DNA of 6,814 nt. It comes from an uncultured Prevotella sp. (GTDB lineage Bacteria; Bacteroidota; Bacteroidia; Bacteroidales; Bacteroidaceae). This document shows, in pieces, positions 1 through 6,074 of the stretch. The notes beneath the pieces are model-generated. The model made no database searches. It saw only the letters and a list, made by a program, of their open reading frames with translations, and was not told the DNA's origin. The stretch is from contig CAMBBY010000065.1 of NCBI GenBank assembly GCA_945863825.1, positions 1 to 6,814 of the forward strand. Reading direction: 5' to 3'. How positions within the stretch are numbered: position 1 is the stretch's first letter; each line of letters begins with the position of its first letter. Position numbers and translations under genes: made by a program.

Positions 1-46
1 TACACAAGGAGTATCGTCGGCAGCGTCAGATGTGTATAAGAGACAG
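1..46 (+). other. Illumina Nextera adapter contamination (non-genomic)
   Basis: This is library-construction sequence, not organismal DNA. It reads in order: TACAC (1-5), the end of the P5 oligo; AAGGAGTA (6-13), which matches the Nextera i5 index I know as N507/S507; TCGTCGGCAGCGTC (14-27), the Nextera Read 1 primer site; and AGATGTGTATAAGAGACAG (28-46), the Tn5 transposase mosaic end. Every base is accounted for, so the assignment is essentially certain; the index number is from memory. Genomic sequence begins at 47. The mosaic end adds false codons in both directions: Leu-Ser-Leu-Ile-His-Ile-stop to the minus-strand regulator, and a false Met-Tyr-Lys-Arg-Gln start on the plus strand. Confidence 0.98.
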
Positions 47-2011
47 ATGTACATCTCCCAATTCCATCTTCTTGGCCCTGACAACGTCAGGATAGAAGGT
101 TGTAATACCGTCACTGGTTCCGAAGGCGATAAGGTCGTTGGCAGTATGCATGGAAGAGCCCAGCACGTACTCACGGGTAGTAAGTCCGTTGCCGTTGATG
201 TGCCCGATAAACTGTCTGTTCTTCTGTTCATACTGCCAGATGCCCATGGTTGTACTTACCCACAAGTCACCCTTTTGGTCTTTGATGATGCTGCAGACCT
301 GCTTGCCTTTCAACGCTTCGGCATGAGGAAAGTCTGAAATCTTATTGCTCTTTCTGTCAAACAGATAGAGTCCTTCTTCCGTACCGATGATAATATCGCC
401 GTTCTTTCCTTCGCAGATACTATTCGCCTGACTGTCTTTCAGAATGTTGTGCCATCCGAAATCCTTGAAACTGAGCGTTTTGGTATTGAGACAGGAAACT
501 CCATTAGAGGTTCCTATCCATAAATGGCCTGTATGGTCGAGCGCCATGCTTCGCACCCAGTCGTTGCAGAGAAATCCTTTATCGCCTCTTTGCTGCATAT
601 TCAGAGCGGTAACCTTGCCGCTTTCCACATTATATATATATAGGCCTTTGCTGTATACAGAAATGTAAAGGTTGCCCTGTGCATCGTCGGTCATACAGTA
701 GATGCCGGCGCTGGTAAAGGTGAGTTTCTGCTGGTATGTACCTGTATGAGGGTTGTAGCTGTAGAGTGCGCTACCATTGCTGATCCAGTAATCGCCACGT
801 CGGTCTTTATAGATGATGCAAGTACCGGCAGGTGACTGGGGATGGGCGATAATCTTGCCTGAAGCATCAAAACAGAACACACCACTGTTCTGTACTGTAC
901 ACCATGTTTCACCATTTTCGCCTTGTGCAATAGATGAAACGCTGCTGCCGATGATGTAGTTCTGTGCAGAGAAACTCCAGCTGTTGAAAGCCTGCTGGCG
1001 CTGGTTGATAAGGTACAGACCTTTCTTGTAACAGCCTATCCAGAGATTGTTGTCCTTATCTTCGATGATATCGTTGACGAAGGCGGTAGCCAGATTGAAA
1101 CTGCTGTTGCTGTTCTCCAACTGTTCTACCCTGTTGCTTCCCTTTCTGATCATGAGAACACCATGTTCAGAGGTGCTGATATAGAGGTTGCCTTCGTGGT
1201 CGAAGGTAGCATTGTTGATGGTTACATTATTCTGATAACCGCCAAAGTCGTAGCCAGCATCAGCGATGCGGCCTGTCCGGTAATCATAATAGATGATGCC
1301 ATACATACAGACGATGAGCATGGTCTGCGGGCGATGCTGGATGAAAGCCACAGGTGCTCCGCATGGCGATTTGAAGTCTTTGCGCTGCACCTTGCCTTGT
1401 TTCTTGATGAAACGGGTGAAGATAGAAAAGTGGCTACTCTGCCAGAGATAATGATGCTTATCTTCGTAGATATGGGTAAAGAATACATCAGAATCGCGCT
1501 CAGCGTATTGCCTTTCCTGTCTGATAGTGAAAAGATTGTCTGTTCCTTTCTGGGTATTTCTGTCTTTTACAGAATAGAGACCATATCCTGCTGTACCCAG
1601 CAGGATATCGCCATTGTGACTTTCTACCATAGAATAGATACGTGGCTTTCTGCCATCAGGAAACTGGAGACGGGCGAAATCGTTCGTCTCATAATTATAG
1701 CGCATCAGTCCCTTGGCACAACCTATCCACAGGTTACCTTTCTTATCTACCAGCAGGTCGGAGATAATGTTGTCGGTAATGGAGGTTGTGTCTTCTTCGT
1801 TGTGCAGATAGTTGGTAAAGCGGTAGCCGTCAAACTTGCTGAGTCCGTATTCGGTTCCCACCCAGATATATCCGTATTTATCCTGCACAATGCAGTTGAT
1901 GAGCGAACTTGACAGTTTGCCCGATGTGAAAAGTTCACCACTGTCTGCCCATACCATGAGAGAGATGATGATAGCCATAAATGCCGTGAGGCAATGTTTC
2001 GTATATTTCAT
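47..2011 (-). CDS. Hybrid two-component system (HTCS) regulator, N-terminal sensor half, truncated
   Basis: This is the sensor half of a one-protein hybrid two-component regulator, probably the activator of the divergent xylan operon. The start at 2011 gives a signal peptide (hydrophobic stretch about residues 9-21, possible cleavage after VWA at 20-22). Residues 33 to about 640 form a repeating beta-propeller of the Reg_prop type. At least eleven blades are visible, with signatures such as GYIWVGTEYGLSKFDG, GNLWIGCAKGL, NNLWIGCYKKGL, GHLWIGTSNGV and GDLWVSTTMGI. The last blade runs into GTSDGITTFYPD, the usual junction before a Y_Y_Y domain. Only 655 genuine codons remain; HTCS proteins usually reach about 1,300-1,400 residues, so the Y_Y_Y domain, membrane helix, histidine kinase, receiver and AraC-type DNA-binding domains are missing. 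The cause is adapter joined at 46/47, not mutation; the stop at 26-28 is adapter. A role like P. bryantii XynR is inferred, but that name is not given because the input domain appears to differ. The family call is firm; the ligand is unknown. Confidence 0.93.
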
Positions 2012-2052
2012 AAGTTTCTGTTTGTTGCTTGCTTTTTAGGTTGTTGATGTTG

Positions 2053-2084
2053 CAAAAGTAACAAAAAAGCATGAAAGCAACAAA
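2053..2084 (-). promoter_or_regulatory. Bacteroidota-type promoter for the HTCS regulator gene
   Basis: Read on the minus strand, a TTTG -33 box (2084-2081) is followed, after exactly 20 bp, by TACTTTTG (2060-2053), a full match to the Bacteroidota -7 consensus TAnnTTTG. Spacing and both boxes fit the primary sigma factor of this phylum. Transcription would start near 2046, giving a leader of about 35 nt. The sequence upstream of the -33 box (2085-2145) is strongly A-rich on this strand and could act as an UP-like element. The start site is inferred. Confidence 0.65.
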
Positions 2085-2100
2085 TAAAAACGAGATAAAA

Positions 2101-2179
2101 TGTTTCGTTCACTTTTGTTTCTTTATCTTTTTCTTTGTTTTTCTGTACCATGAAACAAATAGAAATGATTAGGTACCAT
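2101..2179. promoter_or_regulatory. Candidate operator region between the divergent promoters
   Basis: The middle of the 243-bp intergenic region lies between the two predicted promoters and holds short repeats. There is an exact 8-bp inverted repeat, TTTGTTTC (2114-2121) and GAAACAAA (2152-2159), separated by 30 bp. There is also a 7-bp direct repeat, GTACCAT, at 2145-2151 and 2173-2179. TGTTTC occurs again at 2101-2106, 15 bp before the copy at 2116-2121. An HTCS regulator would be expected to bind upstream of the operon, so this is the natural place for its site. In AT-rich DNA such repeats can arise by chance, so this is only a candidate. I saw nothing else gene-like in 2012-2254. Confidence 0.25.
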
Positions 2180-2182
2180 TAA

Positions 2183-2216
2183 TTGTATGTAGTTTCAATA
2201 GTTTTTGCTATATTTG
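2183..2216 (+). promoter_or_regulatory. Probable promoter of the xynE-xynD-xynA-xynB operon
   Basis: TATATTTG at 2209-2216 is a full match to the Bacteroidota -7 consensus TAnnTTTG. The best upstream TTG (2183-2185) is 23 bp away, a little more than the usual 19-21, so the -33 element is weak. A weak -33 box would suit a promoter needing an activator, here presumably the divergent HTCS regulator; that is inference. Transcription would start near 2222, about 33 nt before the xynE start codon. I found no other TAnnTTTG in the three downstream gene gaps, which supports a single promoter for the operon. Confidence 0.55.
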
Positions 2217-2254
2217 CAGCGTCAACAGCAAAATAGAACCAAAACATAGTAACA

Positions 2255-3457
2255 ATGATAAAGCAGATAATAAAGTGTTTTTCTTTGGCATTCTTGCTCG
2301 CAGCACAGAATCAGATGACATTTGCACAGAATGTATGGAAAGGTTCTTGGGCAACAGCAGTAGAGTGGACGGGAAAGGGTGACATGCCTAAGGAGAGTTT
2401 GAGTAACCGCTCTTGCCGACAGGTAGTTCATGTATCTTTTGGCGGAGAGGAACTCAGAGTGAAGCTCAGCAATGAACAGAGTAAGGAGCCGGTAGAAATC
2501 AAATCGGTGTATATTGCAGATACCGATGTGCCTTCTAACTGGGGCATCCATGCCAAGACCGTGAAGTATCTCAAGTTTAATGGCAAGAAGAATGTAACCA
2601 TTGCTCCTGGCAAGGCTATCTTCTCAGATGATTTGAAATATGCCTTGAAGAGTGGACAGCGCCTCACGATTACCATCGACTATGGCAAGCAGACTCCTGT
2701 GAATGCAACATCCCATCGTGGTTCACGTACCACATCTTATATAGTAAACGGTTTGCATCGTACTCCTAAACCGATGGATAAGAGTTTTGATGATGGCGAG
2801 GAGGTGGATCACTGGTATAATCTTTCAGCCATAGATGTAATGACAGAACAGTCCACCCCAGTGGTAGCAATTCTTGGCAATTCGATTACGGATGGTAGGG
2901 GAAGTACAACTAACCATCAGAACCGTTGGACAGATTTCTTGTCGGATGCATTGAACAAAGAGAGACCATACGGAGTTTTGAATTTGGGAATCGGAGGCAA
3001 CTGTGTGGTAGAAGGGGGACTGAGTGAACCTGCAATGAAGCGCTTTGATCGTGATATATTAGGGCAAGCAGGTGTAGATAAACTCATCATTTTTGAGGGA
3101 ACCAATGACATTGGTTGTAGTAGTAAAAATTACGAGCAAATTGCAGATACTTTGATTGCTTGTTATAAAGTATTAATAAATAAAGCAAAAGCAAGGGGTA
3201 TCAAAGTGTATGGTGCAACTATAACTCCTACAAAGGGGAACTGTTGGTATTCTTTTTGGCATGAGGCGATACGACAAACTGTTAATGAGTGGATAAGAAA
3301 GGGTGGCTTCTTCGATGAAATCATTGATTTTGATGAGTTGACACGTGATCCGCAAGACCCACAACGCCTAAAACCCGATTATTCGGATGATTGGTTGCAT
3401 CTTAATCCAAAAGGATATGAAGCAATGGGTAAGTTTGCTGCAGATAAATTGAAATAA
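2255..3457 (+). CDS. xynE: Secreted SGNH/GDSL-family esterase, XynE-like (probable xylan deacylase)
   Basis: This 400-residue exported esterase probably removes acetyl or other acyl groups from xylan or its oligosaccharides. A signal peptide (residues 1-24, cleavage TFA|Q) is followed by a beta-rich N-terminal domain (about 26-195) and an SGNH hydrolase domain (about 203-400). The four SGNH blocks are complete: block I GNSITDG (208-214, nucleophile Ser210), block II GIGGN (245-249, oxyanion Gly), block III GTND (282-285, Asn284) and block V DWLH (379-382, catalytic Asp379 and His382). The architecture resembles the XynE-like SGNH subfamily, named from the P. bryantii xylanase cluster. It is the first gene of the operon; xynD begins 13 bp after its stop. 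There is no Shine-Dalgarno sequence; the start is preceded by an A-rich AACA, as at xynB. From about 3115 the gene becomes much more AT-rich with altered codon choice (see findings). Enzyme class is firm; substrate is inferred from context and could be an aryl or other acyl ester. Confidence 0.92.
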   Translation: MIKQIIKCFSLAFLLAAQNQMTFAQNVWKGSWATAVEWTGKGDMPKESLSNRSCRQVVHVSFGGEELRVKLSNEQSKEPVEIKSVYIADTDVPSNWGIHAKTVKYLKFNGKKNVTIAPGKAIFSDDLKYALKSGQRLTITIDYGKQTPVNATSHRGSRTTSYIVNGLHRTPKPMDKSFDDGEEVDHWYNLSAIDVMTEQSTPVVAILGNSITDGRGSTTNHQNRWTDFLSDALNKERPYGVLNLGIGGNCVVEGGLSEPAMKRFDRDILGQAGVDKLIIFEGTNDIGCSSKNYEQIADTLIACYKVLINKAKARGIKVYGATITPTKGNCWYSFWHEAIRQTVNEWIRKGGFFDEIIDFDELTRDPQDPQRLKPDYSDDWLHLNPKGYEAMGKFAADKLK

Positions 3458-3470
3458 AAAGAATAAAAAT

Positions 3471-4874
3471 ATGGAACAGACATCTAAGGAATCTCAGGGA
3501 TTCTGTAAATTGAGCTGGTTACAGCGCATTGGATTTGGTTCTGGTGACTTGGCACAAAACCTCATCTTTCAGACAACATGTATGTACCTGTTGTTCTTCT
3601 ATACCGACATCTATGGACTCGATGCAGTAGACGTTTCCGTGATGTTTACGGTAGGAAATGTTGCAAATGTGATTTGGGATCCTATTGTAGGTGCCCTTAT
3701 CGACAAGCATAATCCTAAGTTGGGTAAGTATCGCTCTTATCTGGTATTCGTAGGAATCCCACTTTCGGGCTTTGCCATCCTCTGCTTCTGGAATGGCTTT
3801 GCACCATCCCTGCTCTATGCCTATATCACATACATTGCCATGACATTGCTCTATACATTTATCAATGTACCTTATGGAGCCTTGAACTCATCGTTGACAC
3901 GTGATACCGATGAAATCACGGTGTTGACATCAGTTCGTATGTTTATGGCAAACTGTGGCGGTTTGGCTGTAGGTTCAGGCCTTCCATTGCTCATTGCATA
4001 CTTTACCGACCAGCAGTCGGATGGTTTGCCTAAGGATCCAGTGGCTTGGTTTACCACCATGACCATCTATGCCGTCATTGGTTTGTTGTTGCTCCTCTTC
4101 TGTTTCTCGCAGTGTAAGGAGCGTGTGGTAATGAATGCCGAGGAGAGTGCTAAAGTGAAGATAAGCGATCTTTGGATGGAGTTTTTCCACAACCGTCCTT
4201 TGCGTATCATTGCCTTCTTCTTCATCACCGCCTTCGCCATGATGTCTATCGGCAATGCGGCAGGAGCTTACTTCATGAACAGCAACCTTCACGGTACCTC
4301 CGAGCAGCTTTCCATCTTCATGGGCTTGGGTTCGGCACCATCGTTCATCTTCATGCCACTGGTGCCTATGATCAAGAAGGCAATCGGCAAGAAGAACATG
4401 TTCTATGTGTTCCTGGGCATCGCCATCGTGGGTATGGCATTCCTTTATCTGGTAGCAAAGATGGAGCAGCCAAGTATGATGCTCGTCTATATTGCCCAGT
4501 TTGTTAAGTCAACGGGTGTTATTGTAGCTACGGGTTATATGTGGGCTCTTGTTCCTGAGGTTATTTCTTATGGAGAGTATAAGAGTGGCAAGCGTATAGC
4601 AGGTATCGTAAACGCCTTGACGGGCATCTTCTTCAAGGCGGGTATGACCTTGGGTAGTGTGGTGGCTCCAGCCATCCTTGCTTACGTGGCTTACAATCCG
4701 AAGACCGTGGAGCAGACTCCTGAGGCTCAGGAGGGTATTCTTTGGTTGGTATGTGTCATTCCAGCCGCCTTGTTGCTGCTCGCCATCTTCATCATCTCGA
4801 AGTATGAGTTGACAGATGCGGTTATCGATGATATCAACAAGAAGATTGAGGCTCGACACAAACAGGAAAAGTAA
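3471..4874 (+). CDS. xynD: GPH-family sugar:cation symporter (xylo-oligosaccharide transporter), XynD-like
   Basis: This 467-residue inner-membrane carrier belongs to the glycoside-pentoside-hexuronide:cation symporter family (MelB/XylP type). It shows the family N-terminus GFGSGDLAQN (21-30), MYLLFFYTDIYGL (38-50), WDPIVGALID (69-78) before LGKYR, and NVPYGAL (132-138). About twelve hydrophobic segments are visible, with a charged central loop near residues 217-240 and a charged C-terminal tail, as expected for the fold. An ungapped alignment from memory with MelB puts Asp70 at the Asp59 cation site, but Asn66 where MelB has Asp55, and Asn132 near sugar-binding Asp124; Arg156 matches Arg149. 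Its place between a xylan esterase and a xylanase suggests it imports xylobiose or short xylo-oligosaccharides. The gaps to its neighbours are 13 and 29 bp, A-rich and without a Shine-Dalgarno sequence. Family is firm; substrate and coupling ion are inferred. Confidence 0.93.
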   Translation: MEQTSKESQGFCKLSWLQRIGFGSGDLAQNLIFQTTCMYLLFFYTDIYGLDAVDVSVMFTVGNVANVIWDPIVGALIDKHNPKLGKYRSYLVFVGIPLSGFAILCFWNGFAPSLLYAYITYIAMTLLYTFINVPYGALNSSLTRDTDEITVLTSVRMFMANCGGLAVGSGLPLLIAYFTDQQSDGLPKDPVAWFTTMTIYAVIGLLLLLFCFSQCKERVVMNAEESAKVKISDLWMEFFHNRPLRIIAFFFITAFAMMSIGNAAGAYFMNSNLHGTSEQLSIFMGLGSAPSFIFMPLVPMIKKAIGKKNMFYVFLGIAIVGMAFLYLVAKMEQPSMMLVYIAQFVKSTGVIVATGYMWALVPEVISYGEYKSGKRIAGIVNALTGIFFKAGMTLGSVVAPAILAYVAYNPKTVEQTPEAQEGILWLVCVIPAALLLLAIFIISKYELTDAVIDDINKKIEARHKQEK

Positions 4875-4903
4875 CATTTAAATGAGAAAAATAAAAATTA
4901 GAC

Positions 4904-6028
4904 ATGAAGAAAATATCAACTTTTGCATTGGGCTTGATGCTTGCTTCTACAGCATTTGCCCAAAAGGCGAATAACGCTACCGAGATTCCTACATTCCAGG
5001 AAACCATGGGCAAGTACTTCCTGGTGGGAGCTGCCGTGAATACTTTCCTGCCAGACGGACAAGACCCGGCAGGTGAGGAAGTAGTGAAGAAACAGTTCAA
5101 CCAGGTGGTTGCCGAGAACTGTATGAAGGGCGAGAAGAATCATCCGGAAATCAATCGCTTTGATTTTACCGATGGCGATAAATTGGCTGACTGGGCTGAG
5201 AAGAATGGAAAAACCTTGATAGGTCATTGTCTGGTATGGCATTCTCAGCCACCTAAGTGGATGTTTACCGATGATAAGGGTAATCTGGTAAGCCGTGAAG
5301 TGCTCATCGGCAGAATGTATAATCACATCATGAATGTGGTTACTCATTATAAAGGTAGAGTAAAGGGATGGGACGTTGTGAACGAAGCTTTCGAGGATGA
5401 TGGCTCTTACCGCAAGTCTTTATATTATAAGATTATCGGTCCGGAGTTCATCGAGTTGGCTTTCCGCTTTGCGCATGAGGCTGATCCAAACGTAGAACTT
5501 TATTACAATGATTATTCTACTTCGAAGCCAGCTAAGCGAGAGGCTATCTGCAAACTGGTTCGCGATTTGAAGGCGAAGGGTCTCCGCATCGATGCTGTAG
5601 GTATGCAGAGCCACAATGGTTTTGATTATCCTGATTATGCTGAGTATGAGAAGAGCATTGAGGCTTTTGCTGGTGAAGGCGTGAAGGTGATGCTGACTGA
5701 GCTGGATATGAACATGCTTCCTAATCCGGAAGGATTCGGCGGTGCGGAAATCAGCCAGAAGTTTGAACTTCAGAAGAAGTACAATCCATACGTGAAGGGA
5801 CTTGACAAGAAGGCGCAGAAACTCTTCAACCAGCGTTATCTCGATCTCTTCAAGATTGTAGAGCGTCACAAGGATGTCATCAGTCGTGTTACCTTCTGGG
5901 GTGTCAATGATGGTCACTCTTGGTTGAATGGCTGGCCTATCCCTGGCAGAACCAACTATCCACTGCTCATCGACCGCAACAACAAGGTGAAGCCAGTGGT
6001 GAAGGAAATCGTCAATCTCTTTAAGTAA
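4904..6028 (+). CDS. xynA: Secreted GH10 endo-1,4-beta-xylanase
   Basis: This 374-residue enzyme cleaves internal beta-1,4 bonds of xylan with retention of configuration. A signal peptide (1-19, AFA|Q cleavage) exports it; no lipobox Cys is present, so it should be periplasmic or secreted rather than a surface lipoprotein. The rest is one GH10 barrel with no carbohydrate-binding module. Key motifs are GHCLVWHSQPPKW (107-119, substrate-binding His108, Trp112, His113 and Gln115), WDVVNEAF (156-163, acid/base Glu161), the QSH motif (235-237), MLTELDM (263-269, nucleophile Glu266) and FWGVNDGHSW (331-340). Nothing essential is missing and the length is normal for the family. Xylobiose and short oligosaccharides would be the expected products, feeding the adjacent symporter and GH43 enzyme. 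The start at 4904 is the only one giving the signal peptide; an ATG at 4882 is out of frame. The last codons and stop are duplicated just downstream (see the repeat entry). Confidence 0.97.
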   Translation: MKKISTFALGLMLASTAFAQKANNATEIPTFQETMGKYFLVGAAVNTFLPDGQDPAGEEVVKKQFNQVVAENCMKGEKNHPEINRFDFTDGDKLADWAEKNGKTLIGHCLVWHSQPPKWMFTDDKGNLVSREVLIGRMYNHIMNVVTHYKGRVKGWDVVNEAFEDDGSYRKSLYYKIIGPEFIELAFRFAHEADPNVELYYNDYSTSKPAKREAICKLVRDLKAKGLRIDAVGMQSHNGFDYPDYAEYEKSIEAFAGEGVKVMLTELDMNMLPNPEGFGGAEISQKFELQKKYNPYVKGLDKKAQKLFNQRYLDLFKIVERHKDVISRVTFWGVNDGHSWLNGWPIPGRTNYPLLIDRNNKVKPVVKEIVNLFK

Positions 6029-6065
6029 AATCTCTTTAGATAATATTGTACATCTCTTAAAATAA
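6014..6065 (+). repeat. 15-bp repeat duplicating the xynA terminal codons and stop
   Basis: AATCTCTTTAAGTAA (6014-6028) encodes the last residues Asn-Leu-Phe-Lys and the stop of xynA. It is followed directly by AATCTCTTTAGATAA (6029-6043), 13 of 15 bases identical and in the same frame, which would read Asn-Leu-Phe-Arg-stop. A third, diverged copy, CATCTCTTAAAATAA (6051-6065), matches the first at 12 of 15 positions but starts 22 bp after the second, so it is not in the same register. The first two look like a tandem slippage duplication. No stable hairpin or terminator is apparent here, and the remainder of the xynA-xynB gap is an A-rich leader. Confidence 0.7.
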
Positions 6066-6074
6066 TAAACAACA

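Noticed and set aside
32..337. Plus-strand 101-residue frame beginning MYKRQ
   Set aside because: Its start codon lies in the Tn5 mosaic end, and the rest is antisense to the regulator's propeller. It is an adapter artefact.
630..643. TATATATATATA run, possibly a promoter or repeat
   Set aside because: It lies inside the regulator coding sequence and encodes part of a propeller strand (YIYN). There is no associated promoter spacing or gene.
1163..1912. Plus-strand 249-residue open frame
   Set aside because: It is fully antisense to the HTCS propeller, whose repeats are clear on the other strand. It has no domain I recognise, no promoter and no leader typical of the neighbouring genes.
2255..2326. 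Possible lipoprotein signal in XynE because of Cys8
   Set aside because: Cys8 lies before the hydrophobic core with no lipobox. The signal peptidase I site TFA|Q after residue 24 fits better.
3458..3470. Search for intrinsic terminators in the gaps 3458-3470, 4875-4903 and 6029-6074
   Set aside because: No GC-rich hairpin with a T-tract was seen in any of them. The gaps are A-rich leaders, consistent with one operon.
4172..4507. Plus-strand 111-residue frame inside xynD
   Set aside because: It is an out-of-frame shadow in the C-ending codon stretch of xynD, with no family features.
4882..4903. Earlier ATG at 4882 as a possible xynA start
   Set aside because: It is out of frame with xynA and would not give the signal peptide. 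The ATG at 4904 gives a clean peptide ending in AFA|Q.
5420..5917. Minus-strand 165-residue frame opposite xynA
   Set aside because: It is antisense to the GH10 catalytic domain, whose motifs are intact on the plus strand; it shows no independent coding evidence.
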